Shown: positions 1 to 9,093, numbered from the stretch's first letter. The stretch is 64,000 bases of DNA from Plantactinospora endophytica (GCF_016862915.1 NZ_BONW01000004.1:1-64000), one strand, 5' to 3'. Numbers and translations are program-made. Notes: generated by a model not told the origin, from the letters alone.

Positions 1-90
1 GGGTCATCCGCCGGCCGCCGCCACCGCTGCGGGTCATCCGCCGGCCGCCGCCACCGCTGCGGGTCATCCGCCGGCCGCCGCCACCGCTGC
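1..90. repeat. 30-bp perfect tandem repeat, three copies
   Basis: Bases 1-30, 31-60 and 61-90 are identical 30-base units that begin GGGTCATCCGCC. The third unit contains the stop codon and last codons (Ala/Gly-rich tail) of the minus-strand DsbA-like gene; the other two lie downstream of it. The array touches the window edge, so more copies may lie outside. Each unit carries a minus-strand TGA, so the extra copies are not translated as an extension of the gene. Confidence 0.95.
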
Positions 91-783
91 GGTGATCGCC
101 TCTGCGCTGGCCTGCACCTGCTTGCCGGCGACCAGCACCGTCGGCGTGCCGGTCACTCCGGCCCGGGCCGCCTCGTCGGTCACGTGCTCCGTCCACTTCT
201 CGAAGGTATTCTTCCGGACGCAGTTGCGGAAACTGTCCCCGGCCAGCCCGATGCTGGTGGCGACCTCGACGAGCTGATCGTCACTCAGTCCGGCGCTGCC
301 CTCCGGCGGCTGCCGGTCGAACAGCGCCTTCGCGTAGTCCCGGAACTTGCCGCTCTGCGCGGCACAGCCGGACGCGGCGGACGACCTGGTCGAGTACTCG
401 GTGCTGGAGAAGCGGTTGAGGAACGCCACCGGGTGGTACGTGACACGTACCTTGTTCTGGGCGACGAGTTGGTCGAGGGTGCCGCCGGCCTGCTGCTCGA
501 AGGTGCGGCAGATCGGGCAGATGAAGTCCTCGTAGACGTCGACGTTGACCGGCCCGGAGCCGAGCACGATGCCGGTACCCTCCGGGTTGGCCCCGCCCGG
601 CGGGGTGAAGTCGCCGGAGTCCTGGCTGGCCGAGACGCCCCAGCCGATCAGCCCGGCGATGATCAGCACGATGACCGCGCCCACCGAGGTCCACAGCGTG
701 CGCTTGCGGCGCCGCTCCCGGGCCATCTCTTCGCGTACGACCCGGGCGGGCCGGCGTTGACCCTTGCGGTTCCGGTCAGTCAT
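64..783 (-). CDS. Membrane-anchored DsbA-like thiol-disulfide oxidoreductase
   Basis: The 239-residue product has a basic N-terminal tail, one membrane segment at about residues 32-52 and an extracytoplasmic thioredoxin-fold domain with a CPIC active site (Cys89, Cys92; context EDFICPICRTF). The late GTPTVLVAGK stretch is the expected cis-Pro loop of the DsbA/Thioredoxin_4 family. I chose the ATG at 783 because it overlaps the end of the MauE-like gene by 8 bases, although the frame stays open to 834. The role is inferred as disulfide exchange on secreted proteins, using electrons handled with the neighbouring MauE-like membrane protein. The C-terminus lies inside a 30-bp repeat unit. Confidence 0.85.
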   Translation of the reverse strand: MTDRNRKGQRRPARVVREEMARERRRKRTLWTSVGAVIVLIIAGLIGWGVSASQDSGDFTPPGGANPEGTGIVLGSGPVNVDVYEDFICPICRTFEQQAGGTLDQLVAQNKVRVTYHPVAFLNRFSSTEYSTRSSAASGCAAQSGKFRDYAKALFDRQPPEGSAGLSDDQLVEVATSIGLAGDSFRNCVRKNTFEKWTEHVTDEAARAGVTGTPTVLVAGKQVQASAEAITAAVAAAGG

Positions 784-1330
784 CGCTCTCTTCCTCCTCC
801 TCCGGCGCCTCCGGTGGCCGACCGAGCGCCGCATCCACCGAGAGCGGGGTACGCGGCCAGCGCAGCAGGAAGCCGGCGAGCACCAGGAACCCCAGGTCGC
901 GGAGGACCTCCGTGCCGTACGTCGGGTCCTGTCCGGCGGCGAGGTCCCCGCCGCTGCCGAAGCAGCCGCAGTCGATGGCGAGCCCGCGCGCCCAGGCCGA
1001 GGCGATCCCCGCGATGAAGATCACAAGAAGTCCCGCCGAGATCCCGGCGGCCAGCCTGGTGGCGAGGCCGACCAGCAGGATCAGCCCGAGGGCGAGTTCC
1101 ACGAACGGCAGCGCCGCGCCGATCACCACCGCCAGGTCGTACGGGAAGATCTTGTACGCGTTGACGGCCCGGCCGGAGGCGGCGAGGTCACCGACCTTGG
1201 ATCCGCCGGCGGTCAGCCACACGGCGGCGAGGCCCAGCCGGGCCGCCGTACCGAGCCACGGTCGGACGGCCGGCCAGCGGCTGCCGCCCGGCGCCGGGGT
1301 GCTTGCTGTGGTCCGCTCAGTCACAGTCAT
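776..1330 (-). CDS. MauE/DoxX-like integral membrane protein
   Basis: This 184-residue protein has four hydrophobic segments (about residues 26-42, 64-90, 96-114 and 145-158) and matches the MauE/DoxX pattern. A short motif, DCGCFGSGG with Cys121 and Cys123, sits on a loop between the third and fourth segments, as in MauE proteins that partner thioredoxin-like proteins. It is upstream of, and overlaps, the DsbA-like gene, so the pair forms an operon. MauE is known from methylamine dehydrogenase maturation, but this subfamily is usually linked to a thioredoxin-fold partner. Its substrate here is unknown. The C-terminus is acidic (a run of Glu, then SDD). Confidence 0.8.
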   Translation of the reverse strand: MTVTERTTASTPAPGGSRWPAVRPWLGTAARLGLAAVWLTAGGSKVGDLAASGRAVNAYKIFPYDLAVVIGAALPFVELALGLILLVGLATRLAAGISAGLLVIFIAGIASAWARGLAIDCGCFGSGGDLAAGQDPTYGTEVLRDLGFLVLAGFLLRWPRTPLSVDAALGRPPEAPEEEEESDD

Positions 1331-1574
1331 TAGTCGTCGTGCTCGGTGGCAGGGTTTCCGGTGCTGGTGTGGCGTCGGTCATCCGGGACGCCGTCACGCT
1401 GGGATCGCGCTCACCTACGGTACGTGGGCATTACGCTGATAGGTGGGCGATCCTGGGCATAACTCCTCGATCGCCAGCTCCTCCGGCCACGGGATGGCCG
1501 GGCCGATCGGACGCGGGTCCGTGTCACTCGGATGTGCCGGGAACTTTTTCGGCCCCGGCGCCGACTACTCGTCC

Positions 1575-1748
1575 ATGGCGATCGACGGGACCAGGCTCGC
1601 GCCGCGAGCCGACGACGACCTCCGTGCCACCCGGCCGGGCGGCCGGCGTGCGGTGGCCGGCCGCAGCCCGCGCCACTCCACGCCCTTTGCCGCTCTGCCG
1701 GCCGTGGATCTGCTGGCCGCCGCTGTGACCGAGGCGGACCAGGCGTGA
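1575..1748 (+). CDS. Possible small ORF in the divergent intergenic region
   Basis: Bases 1331-1792 separate the minus-strand MauE-like gene from the plus-strand copper gene. The only coding candidate I see is a 57-residue frame from ATG 1575 (start MAIDGTRLAPRADDD) with strong G/C in third positions. It has no recognisable domain and no clear ribosome-binding site. A longer version could begin at GTG 1443. It may equally be leader DNA of the copper operon. The rest of the gap should contain the promoters of both divergent transcripts. Confidence 0.2.
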   Translation: MAIDGTRLAPRADDDLRATRPGGRRAVAGRSPRHSTPFAALPAVDLLAAAVTEADQA

Positions 1749-1792
1749 CCCGAGGTCGCGCTTGGCCGGGGTGGTCGGCCACGATATCGGGC

Positions 1793-3715
1793 ATGATTGC
1801 TGCGAATCGTCGTTGGTTGGCCCGCGCCGGTGCCAGTCTCGGCCTGCTGCTGGCCGCCCTCGCCCTGCTGCTCGGCCCGGCCGCCCCGGCCAGCGCGCAC
1901 GCCGTACTGGTGAGCAGCAGCCCGGCCGCCGAGGTGGTGCTGCCCAACTCGCCCGCCGAGGTGGTGCTCACCTTCAGCGAGGCCGTCCGTGAGGTACCGG
2001 ACAAGATCCGGGTACTCGGACCGGACGGTGCCCGGGTGGACCGGGGCGAACCGACCTTCAACGGTGCGGTGATCACCATCCCGGTCGACCCGGCCGGAGC
2101 ACGCGGCAGCTATCTGGTCAGCTATCGGGTGATCTCGGCCGACAACCACCCGGTGGCCGGCGCGTACACCTACTCCGTCGGTGCCCCGTCGACGCCGCCG
2201 TCCGCCGCCGGCGGCGACGAGATCCATCCGGTGGTCGGCGCGGCGGTACGCGTCTTCAAGGGCATCGGGTACGCCGGCCTGCTGCTGCTGATCGGCCCGG
2301 TGATGGTACTCAGCCTGCTCTGGCCCCGGCGGCTCGACCGGCGAGGCCCGGCCCGGCTGATCTGGACCGGCATGGGGCTGATCGCGCTCGCCACGCTCGC
2401 CGGGATCTGGCTCCAGGTGCCGTACACCACCGGAGGTGGCCCGTTCGCGGTCAGCGGCAGCGCGCTGACCGACGTACTCGGCAGCACCTTCGGCGCCGCC
2501 CACCTGGTCCGGCTCGGCATCCTGGCCGCAGCGGCGATCCTGCTCCGCCCGTTGATCGAAGGCCGGGCCGGTCGTGGCGACCAGATCCTGCTCACCGTGC
2601 TCGGCGTGGCCGGCCTGGGTACCTGGCCGATCGCGGGGCACGCGGCGGCCTCGCCGGTACCGGCCGTCTCCGTCGTGGTCGACAGCGTGCACCTGGCCGG
2701 GATGGCGGTGTGGCTCGGTGGACTGGTCATGCTGGGCGGGTTCCTGCTCCGCCGGGCCAACGACCGGGAACTCGACGCGATCCTGCCGGTCTGGTCCCGC
2801 TGGGCGACGGTGGCCGTCTCCGCACTGCTGCTGGCCGGCGTCGTCCAGGCCCTGATCGAGGTGGCCACGCCGTCGGCGCTGGTGTCCACCACCTACGGCC
2901 GGCTGATCATCGCGAAGGTGGTGCTCTTCGCGGCGGTGATCGCGGTGGCCGCGTACTCCCGGCAACTGGTCCGGCGCCGGCTCCTCGCCGACGACCCGGC
3001 CGAGCCCGACGACGGCGACGGGTACCAGCCCGACGCCGACGGTTACCCGTCGGACGACGACGGTTATCCGCCGGCCGACGACGCGCACGGGCCGGGGGAC
3101 GGGTCAGAGCGGGCGGGGACAGGCGACGGTGACGGCGTCGAGCCGGGTGGCGTGGTCGAACGGAACGGTCGGGACGTAATTGCGATGCCGGGGCCGGCCC
3201 GCGTCGCCGCCTCGGCCACCGCCACCGCCGTACTCGTCGACGACGCTCCCCGGCCGGCCGGATCGGCTCGGCGGATCCGGCGGGCGGTCTGGGTGGAACT
3301 CGCCATCACCGCGGTCGTGCTGGCCCTCTCCGCCGTACTGGTGCAGACGCCGCCGGCCCGCACCGCAGGCGAGTACGCCGATGCCGGCGGGCCGGGCTAC
3401 TACACCACCACGCTGACCAGCTCGCTCTACTCGTTGCAGGTCGAGGTGGATCCGGCCGGCACCGGCAGCAACTCGGTCCACCTGTACGCCTACACCCCGG
3501 ACAACAAGCCGCTGCCGGTGGTCGAGTGGCGGGCCACGGCGGCGTTGCCGGACCAGGGTGTCGAGCCGATCGAGGTTCCGCTGCTGCCGCTCACCGACAA
3601 CCACGCCACCGGCGAGATCAGCCTGCCGAGGGCGGGCAACTGGCAGCTCAGTTTCACCGTCCGGATCTCGGACATCGACCAGGCAACGGTGAGCAGCACC
3701 GTGCCTATCAACTAG
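1793..3715 (+). CDS. CopC-CopD fusion copper transport protein
   Basis: The 640-residue product starts with a signal peptide ending ASA, so the mature protein begins HAVLVSSSPA, the N-terminal His typical of CopC. A CopC domain (about residues 35-130, with the SADNHPVAGAY motif) is followed by a CopD membrane domain with about eight helices. A long cytoplasmic Asp/Gly/Tyr-rich loop (about residues 400-490) precedes the last helix. The C-terminal extracellular domain (about 525-640) looks like a FixH/YtkA-type beta-sandwich. This order matches YcnJ-family proteins that bind and move copper. The ATG at 1793 was chosen because the signal peptide starts there; the frame extends uselessly to 1532. 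The YcnI gene follows 11 bases downstream. Confidence 0.9.
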   Translation: MIAANRRWLARAGASLGLLLAALALLLGPAAPASAHAVLVSSSPAAEVVLPNSPAEVVLTFSEAVREVPDKIRVLGPDGARVDRGEPTFNGAVITIPVDPAGARGSYLVSYRVISADNHPVAGAYTYSVGAPSTPPSAAGGDEIHPVVGAAVRVFKGIGYAGLLLLIGPVMVLSLLWPRRLDRRGPARLIWTGMGLIALATLAGIWLQVPYTTGGGPFAVSGSALTDVLGSTFGAAHLVRLGILAAAAILLRPLIEGRAGRGDQILLTVLGVAGLGTWPIAGHAAASPVPAVSVVVDSVHLAGMAVWLGGLVMLGGFLLRRANDRELDAILPVWSRWATVAVSALLLAGVVQALIEVATPSALVSTTYGRLIIAKVVLFAAVIAVAAYSRQLVRRRLLADDPAEPDDGDGYQPDADGYPSDDDGYPPADDAHGPGDGSERAGTGDGDGVEPGGVVERNGRDVIAMPGPARVAASATATAVLVDDAPRPAGSARRIRRAVWVELAITAVVLALSAVLVQTPPARTAGEYADAGGPGYYTTTLTSSLYSLQVEVDPAGTGSNSVHLYAYTPDNKPLPVVEWRATAALPDQGVEPIEVPLLPLTDNHATGEISLPRAGNWQLSFTVRISDIDQATVSSTVPIN

Positions 3716-3726
3716 AGAGGTACATC

Positions 3727-4476
3727 ATGATCCGTCACCGTCGGGCCGCGCGCGCCGCGGCTCTCGTCCTCGGAGCCGCCGTGGTCGGCGTGTTCGGGCT
3801 GGCCTCGGCGGCCTCCGCGCACGTCACGGTGAACCCGAGGGAGGCGACCCAGGGCGGTTACGGTCGCGTGGCCTTCCGGGTACCGAACGAGAGCGACACC
3901 GCGTCGACCATCAAGCTGGAGGTGGCGTTCCCCGAGGACGCCCCGCTCGCGTCGGTCTCCACCATGCCGGTGCCCGGTTGGACGGTGGCGATCGAGAAGC
4001 GCAAGGTGAACCCGCCGGTGGAGGTGCACGGCAGCCAGGTCGGCGAGGTGGTGTCCAAGATCACCTGGACGGCGCCCGCGAACGCCGGGGTCAAGCCGGG
4101 AGAGTTCCAGGAGTTCCCGGTCTCGATGGGACCGCTGCCGGAGGTCAAGCAGATCGTGTTCCGGGTCCTCCAGCACTACTCGGACGGCGAGACGTCGCGC
4201 TGGATCGAGCCGCCGGCCGCCGACGGTACCGAGCCGGAGAACGATCCCGCTCCGGTGCTGAAGCTGCTGCCGGCCGCCGATGGTGGCGACGCGCCGTCGA
4301 CCGCCGGGCCGGCCGTGGTCCAGCAGCCCGCCGCGTCGGCGAGCGAGGAGGACGAGGGGAATTCGGCCGCGCTGGGCGTGGCGATCGCCGGCCTGGTCGC
4401 GGGCCTCGCCGGGCTGGCGCTGGGCGGGCTGGCCTTCGCCCGTACCCGCCGGGAGACCGCGCCGCCCGCCGCCTGA
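3727..4476 (+). CDS. ycnI: YcnI-like copper-binding protein (DUF1775)
   Basis: The 249-residue protein has a signal peptide cleaved before AHVTVNP, which leaves the N-terminal copper-binding His of the YcnI family. The DUF1775 domain covers about residues 32-170 and has the conserved W and FRV segments. A low-complexity Ala/Pro/Glu linker leads to a C-terminal membrane helix (about 217-238) and an RTRR stop-transfer tail. It lies 11 bases after the CopC-CopD gene with an AGAGAGG Shine-Dalgarno, and a strong terminator follows. The operon probably handles extracytoplasmic copper delivery or uptake. No copper-sensing repressor gene is visible nearby. Confidence 0.9.
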   Translation: MIRHRRAARAAALVLGAAVVGVFGLASAASAHVTVNPREATQGGYGRVAFRVPNESDTASTIKLEVAFPEDAPLASVSTMPVPGWTVAIEKRKVNPPVEVHGSQVGEVVSKITWTAPANAGVKPGEFQEFPVSMGPLPEVKQIVFRVLQHYSDGETSRWIEPPAADGTEPENDPAPVLKLLPAADGGDAPSTAGPAVVQQPAASASEEDEGNSAALGVAIAGLVAGLAGLALGGLAFARTRRETAPPAA

Positions 4477-4560
4477 TCCGACGGCGCCCCGCGCGCTCTC
4501 CTCTCCGACGTTCCCGGTGTCCGGCACTTCCAGTGCTCCGGTGCGCTGTTCGATCTGTTG

Positions 4561-4606
4561 GCCGCTGGCCCGTTGGCAATACTGCCGACGGGCCAGCGGC
4601 GTTTTC
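4561..4606 (+). terminator. Rho-independent terminator after ycnI
   Basis: A perfect 13-bp stem (GCCGCTGGCCCGT, 4561-4573, with its complement at 4588-4600) contains an inner GGCA/TGCC pair closing a four-base ATAC loop, and GTTTTC follows. It ends the copC-copD/ycnI operon. Confidence 0.9.
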
Positions 4607-4723
4607 GGCCGATAATCCGTGTTGAAGCGATTTCGCTCGGTATGGTCGTCGGGTACTGCGACCCCACCGCCGGACCTGCGACGTCGTCGGCGAGTACCGC
4701 GACCGGAGAGAATAGGGACACCC

Positions 4724-6676
4724 ATGCGCTTCGTGCGGCTGATCGCCGGGATACTCCTGCTCACGATCGGGCTGCCGATGCTCCTCGTCGGCGGTGCGCT
4801 GTGGACGGTGTCCGAGCGGCGGGGCGCCGACGGTGCCTTCGCCGGCACACTCGACCGGGTCGAGACCGCCGGGCACGCCGTCGTCGTACCCGACCTGGCC
4901 GCGATGCTGGACCGGGAGGCGCCGCTCCTGCCGGCCGGTCGTACCGGGCTGCGGATCGTCGCACGTACCGGGGCGGAACCGGCGTTCGTCGGCCTCGCAC
5001 CCGCCGCCGAGGTCTCGACCTACCTCGCCAACTCGCCGTACGCCCGGATCGACCGGGTCAGCGTGACCCGTGGAACCCTGCCGGTACGGGTCACCCCGGC
5101 CGACGAGCCCGGCACACCGGCCCTGCCCGGGCTGCCCGGGGCACAGGACCTGTGGATCCGGGGCGGCCTGGGGACGTTGGACCTGACCGCCGACGAGCTA
5201 CGCGCACCCCGGCTCAGCCTGGTCGTCATGCGCCCGGACGCGGCGGCCGGTGTCGCCGCCGAGCTGCGTGCCGAGGTACGCCCCGGCTGGCTCGACCCGT
5301 TCACCTGGACTGCGCTGACCGCCGGCGGCCTGCTCGTGCTGCTCGGTATCGCGCTGCTGGCCCGACCGGTGCGCCCCCGCGAGGTGGTCTTCGTCGTCGA
5401 GCCCAGCCAGGTGCCGGAACTTGCCGCGCGGCTCGGCGTCCCCGCGCTGGACGAGGTCGGACGCAGCGTCCCCGCACTGAACGAGGTCGGACGCAGCGTC
5501 CCCGCGCTAGACGAGGTCGGACGCAGCGCCCCCGCACTGAACGAGGTCGGACCTACCCCGGACCGGGCCGACCTGACCCCCGACCGGCAGCCCGGCGAGC
5601 CGCTGGACCGCCCCGGCGAGCGGTTGGACCGCCCTGGTGAGCGGCTCGACCGTCCCGGGGAGCGGTCGAACCGGCCGGCGACGCTCGCGGACGTACTGAC
5701 GCCGACCGGCGGCACCACGGCGCGGGAATCCGCCACCGAACCGGCTGTACGCCTGGTGTGGCCGCCGATGAATCCGGCGGCCGATCCCGTGCTCCGACCC
5801 GCGACGCCGCCCCGTCCCGTGCCGGTGCCCGATGTTCCGACCGGTGCCACGGAGGTGGCGCCTGTCGCCGGAATGGTGGCCGAGTCTTCCGGGACGGCAG
5901 TGGGGTCCGCGACGGCGGTCAGCTTCGGTACGGCGGCGGGGTCTGCGACGGCAGTTGGCTCCGGGACGGCAGTCGGGTCCAGGGCGGCGGTTAACTCCGG
6001 GGCGGCGGTTGGCGTTTCGGACGGTGCTGCCGGATCGCTCGGCTGCACCGTCGCGGCGCGATCTGCTCGTGCCCCGGCCCCGGCCCCGGCCCCGGCTCCC
6101 GCGCCGGTGCCCGCTCCGCCGCCCGCACCGGTACCGGCGCCCTCGCCGACGCCGCCGTTGCCGGTGCCAGCACCACCGATGCCGGCACCGCCCAGGCCGG
6201 CACCCGTCCCAGCCGCCGGCACCGCACCGCGGGCGGTGCGAGGTTCCGTGGTACCGGCGCGACGACCGACAGCGCACCCGGGACACGTGCCCGGGTCGGT
6301 GGCCCCGTTCGGGCCCGGTCCGGCTGCCGCAGCCGCGTCCCCACCTGACCCGGCTGCTGTGCCCGCGTTCGGCCCTGCTCCGGCTGCTGTACCCGGAGCG
6401 GCGGCGATCGGGGACGGCCGGGTGCCGGGGGTCGCGTTGCGTCCGGCCACCCCGGGTACGGCGGGCTACGACGCCGGGCAGGTGCGTACGACGCGTACCG
6501 CCCTGAACCGGCCGAAGGGCTACGAGCCGGCGACCCGGTCGGCCGCGATGGACGGTACGCCGGGACGGCACAACGCCAGTGTGACGGCGGGTGAAGCGGC
6601 GGTGGCCCCGGAGGACGAGCCGGCCCGGCGAGGTGTCGACATCAGGCGGCCCAGTCCGACCACGACGTCCCGCTGA
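4724..6676 (+). CDS. Membrane protein with repeat-rich Pro/Ala cytoplasmic tail
   Basis: I do not recognise the family of this 650-residue protein. The ATG at 4724 gives a clean N-terminal membrane helix (about residues 5-27). An extracytoplasmic domain of about 170 residues ends in a second helix (about 197-215), so the long remaining tail should be cytoplasmic. That tail starts with four 10-residue repeats (VPALDEVGRS type, about 236-275), then four 7-residue repeats (GERLDRP type, about 291-318). It continues with Gly/Thr/Ala-Val repeats and a long Pro-Ala segment (about 445-520), and ends without a domain I can name. It stands alone between two terminators. The tandem repeats suggest length variation between strains. 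Confidence 0.7.
   Translation: MRFVRLIAGILLLTIGLPMLLVGGALWTVSERRGADGAFAGTLDRVETAGHAVVVPDLAAMLDREAPLLPAGRTGLRIVARTGAEPAFVGLAPAAEVSTYLANSPYARIDRVSVTRGTLPVRVTPADEPGTPALPGLPGAQDLWIRGGLGTLDLTADELRAPRLSLVVMRPDAAAGVAAELRAEVRPGWLDPFTWTALTAGGLLVLLGIALLARPVRPREVVFVVEPSQVPELAARLGVPALDEVGRSVPALNEVGRSVPALDEVGRSAPALNEVGPTPDRADLTPDRQPGEPLDRPGERLDRPGERLDRPGERSNRPATLADVLTPTGGTTARESATEPAVRLVWPPMNPAADPVLRPATPPRPVPVPDVPTGATEVAPVAGMVAESSGTAVGSATAVSFGTAAGSATAVGSGTAVGSRAAVNSGAAVGVSDGAAGSLGCTVAARSARAPAPAPAPAPAPVPAPPPAPVPAPSPTPPLPVPAPPMPAPPRPAPVPAAGTAPRAVRGSVVPARRPTAHPGHVPGSVAPFGPGPAAAAASPPDPAAVPAFGPAPAAVPGAAAIGDGRVPGVALRPATPGTAGYDAGQVRTTRTALNRPKGYEPATRSAAMDGTPGRHNASVTAGEAAVAPEDEPARRGVDIRRPSPTTTSR
5431..5550 (+). repeat. 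Four 30-bp tandem repeats within the membrane protein gene
   Basis: Units at 5431-5460, 5461-5490, 5491-5520 and 5521-5550 are near-identical and in frame, encoding ten residues each. Alternate units encode ALDEVG and ALNEVG. Confidence 0.95.
5594..5677 (+). repeat. Four 21-bp tandem repeats within the same gene
   Basis: Four in-frame 21-base units encode GEPLDRP, GERLDRP, GERLDRP and GERSNRP, starting 44 bases after the 30-bp array. Confidence 0.9.
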
Positions 6677-6817
6677 CCGACCGCCCCGGTGTGGATCACC
6701 GGGCAGCAGTTCCCGAGGCGGTCGATCGCGGACTGAGGTCGACTGCGGAGGTGGCGGTGAAACCCCTGTCGGGTGGGCCGGCGCTGGGGCGTCGGCGGCG
6801 TGCTGAAGGTGGACGGC

Positions 6818-6854
6818 AGGTGGCCCCCCGCGCTGCCGACACGGGGGGCCACCT
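6818..6854. terminator. Bidirectional hairpin between convergent genes
   Basis: A perfect 12-bp stem (AGGTGGCCCCCC at 6818-6829, complement at 6843-6854) encloses a 13-base loop in the 280-base gap between two genes that converge. It likely ends both transcripts. There is only a short TTC tail on the plus strand. Confidence 0.8.
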
Positions 6855-6956
6855 TCACCGGGGGATCGGTGTACCGAAGGGACGTTTCAGGTGTTGTCCC
6901 TAGATTAACCGCATCGAGACGTACTAGATAGATCTGTCCATTTGGTGCAAGTTCTG

Positions 6957-8252
6957 CTACTGCCGGATACTTGGTTCGTGTTTCGGGACCTCGACAGCGG
7001 TACCCGGGTCCGGCGACTTGCTCCGGATCGGCAGTACGAACAGCAGCAGCAGCGCGAAGAGCACGTAGAGATTCCGCAGCAGGAACTCGCCGGGCGCGTT
7101 CGTACGGTCGAAGGCACGTCCCCAGTCGTAGTAGGAGACCACTCCGTACACGATCACTGCGGTGACCAGCGCGGCGAGCGACAGCAGCGCGATCCTGCGG
7201 CGCCGCGCGCCCGCTCCGGCGGCCGGACCGGTGGGCCGTAGTGCGGCGTCGACCAGCACCACCACGGCGGGGATGAACCAGTACGCGTGGTGGGTCCAGG
7301 TGATCGGGCTCACCAGTACGGCGACCAGGCCGGTCAGGGTGAGCCCGGCGACCTCGTCCCCGGCCCGCGCGGCCCGGGCCGCCCGCCACAGCCCGTACGC
7401 CGCGATGGCGACCGCGAGCACCAACCAGAGCACCTGGTTCGGCTTCTCGGGAGTGGTGAACCGGCTGAGCAGCCCGAACAGCGACTGGTTGCCGGTGTAG
7501 TCGGGCCGGCCGACCCGGTCGGTCAGCCAGAGTTCGTGGGTCCAGAACCGCCAGGAGTCACTCGGCGCGATCGCCGCCGCCAGCAGCGTCGCGCCGGCAG
7601 CGGTCGCGCTGGAGACCAGCGCCGCCCGCCACCGCCGGGTGGCGAGCAGGTAGACGATGAAGATCCCCGGATAGAGCTTGAGCGCCGTCGCCAGCCCGAT
7701 GCCGACGCCGGCCCAGCGCGAGTTCCGGGGTACGGCAAAGAGCAGGTCGGCCAGGACCAGCACCACGAGCAGCATGTTGATCTGCCCGAAGACGATGGTC
7801 TCCCGGGTGCTCTCCACGGCGAAGACGAGCGGTACGGCCAGCCCGGCCGCGAACCACCGGGAGACCCCGTACCGGTCGGCGACCGAGGAGACGAGCCACC
7901 AGGTGGTCACCAGCAGCGCGAGTACGGTCAGCGCGGTGAAGAGGACGACGGTGACCCCGATGCGCAGCCCGGCGAAGGGGCGCAGCAGCAGAGCGGTGAA
8001 GGGCGGATAGGTGAAGAACAGCTCCTGCTGCACCGGGTCGGGCTGGGCGTAGTCGTACAGCGGGTTGCCGTCCGCCCACCAGCGCATCGCGCTCATGTAG
8101 ATCTTGAGGTCGAAGAAGTCGTGCGGGGTACTGGCCAGATAGAGCAGCGGCACCGCCGCGGCGACCAGCACGACGACGATGATCTGGCGTGCGGTGCGGC
8201 CGCCGGGATCGTCCTCGTCGGTGGCGGGTGGCGCGGGGGCATCGGCTGGCAC
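6957..8252 (-). CDS. GT87-family polyprenol-phosphate-mannose-type glycosyltransferase
   Basis: The 431-residue integral membrane protein has about ten helices. Its DLKIYMSAMRWWADG motif after the first helix and a YPPF motif are typical of GT87 (DUF2029, alpha-mannosyltransferase) GT-C enzymes. These transfer mannose or a related sugar from polyprenyl-phosphate donors to lipomannan-like glycolipids on the outer face of the membrane. Start codon is GTG at 8252. It is transcribed away from the oligoribonuclease gene, with 74 bases between the two starts. The acceptor cannot be read from the sequence. Confidence 0.85.
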   Translation of the reverse strand: MPADAPAPPATDEDDPGGRTARQIIVVVLVAAAVPLLYLASTPHDFFDLKIYMSAMRWWADGNPLYDYAQPDPVQQELFFTYPPFTALLLRPFAGLRIGVTVVLFTALTVLALLVTTWWLVSSVADRYGVSRWFAAGLAVPLVFAVESTRETIVFGQINMLLVVLVLADLLFAVPRNSRWAGVGIGLATALKLYPGIFIVYLLATRRWRAALVSSATAAGATLLAAAIAPSDSWRFWTHELWLTDRVGRPDYTGNQSLFGLLSRFTTPEKPNQVLWLVLAVAIAAYGLWRAARAARAGDEVAGLTLTGLVAVLVSPITWTHHAYWFIPAVVVLVDAALRPTGPAAGAGARRRRIALLSLAALVTAVIVYGVVSYYDWGRAFDRTNAPGEFLLRNLYVLFALLLLFVLPIRSKSPDPGTAVEVPKHEPSIRQ

Positions 8253-8313
8253 GGGAAAACCCTAGCGGGCCGTTCTGTCCACAGCGTTGAGGCGCGGGTC
8301 GCAGGGCTACGCG

Positions 8314-8319
8314 TAGTCT
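8314..8319 (+). promoter_or_regulatory. Candidate -10 element of a leaderless promoter for orn
   Basis: TAGTCT fits the actinobacterial TANNNT -10 consensus and ends seven bases before the GTG start of oligoribonuclease, the spacing expected for a leaderless mRNA. TTGAGG at 8287 could be the -35 box but is spaced 21 bases away. No Shine-Dalgarno is present. Confidence 0.4.
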
Positions 8320-8326
8320 GATCGTC

Positions 8327-8917
8327 GTGGCTGATCTTCTCGTCTGGGTCGACTGTGAGATGACCGGGCTCGACCTTGGCAAGGATGCCTTGATCGAGGT
8401 CGCCGCGCTCGTCACCGACCGTGACCTCAACGTGCTCGGCGAGGGTGTCGACGTGGTGATCCACGCCGACGAGCAGGCGTTGGCGGGGATGCCGGAAATT
8501 GTCCGCGCGATGCACGAACGGTCGGGTCTGACCGAGGAGGCACGTCGGTCGACGGTGAGCCTGCGCGAGGCCGAGGACCTGGTCCTCGAGTACGTCACAT
8601 CGTTCGTCAAGGATCCGCGTACCGCGCCGCTGTGTGGCAACTCCATCGCCACCGACCGTGGCTTCCTGGTCCGTGACATGCCACGACTCGACGCCCACCT
8701 GCACTACCGCATGATCGACGTCTCGTCGATCAAGGAGCTGTGCCGCCGCTGGTACCCCCGGGTCTACTTCGGCCAGCCCGCGAAGGGGCTGGCTCACCGG
8801 GCCCTGGCCGACGTCCGGGAGAGCATCCGGGAACTGGAGTACTACCGGCGGACGGTCTTCGTACCGCTGCCCGGGCCGGACGTCGACACCGCCAAGGCCA
8901 TCGCCGCCGAGCTCTGA
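8327..8917 (+). CDS. orn: Oligoribonuclease
   Basis: The 196-residue protein is a DEDDh 3'-5' exoribonuclease that degrades dinucleotides, including pGpG from c-di-GMP turnover. Motif I is [10 protein letters not shown] near the N-terminus. [13 protein letters not shown] gives the second catalytic Asp region, and [11 protein letters not shown] carries the final catalytic His and Asp. Length and motifs match Orn throughout. The start is GTG at 8327. It is monocistronic, with tRNA-His downstream. Confidence 0.97.
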   Translation: MADLLVWVDCEMTGLDLGKDALIEVAALVTDRDLNVLGEGVDVVIHADEQALAGMPEIVRAMHERSGLTEEARRSTVSLREAEDLVLEYVTSFVKDPRTAPLCGNSIATDRGFLVRDMPRLDAHLHYRMIDVSSIKELCRRWYPRVYFGQPAKGLAHRALADVRESIRELEYYRRTVFVPLPGPDVDTAKAIAAEL

Positions 8918-9093
8918 CCGCCTCCTGGTCGGACTGTCCGGGCATTCCGCCCCATCGTCGTCGTCCCGGGTCGTGCGCGACCCGAGGGCGCAACCCGGTC
9001 GACGGCCGGGGGAGGGGTGTGGCTATCATTGGTCGTCGCCCCGCCGGGTCTGGTGATCCGGATGTGGCAGATGTTCCAGCTCAAACTGAACAT

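Noticed and set aside
1411-2079. Minus-strand 222-residue frame opposite the copper gene start
   Set aside because: Shadow of the CopC-CopD gene and its upstream region; no signal or domain.
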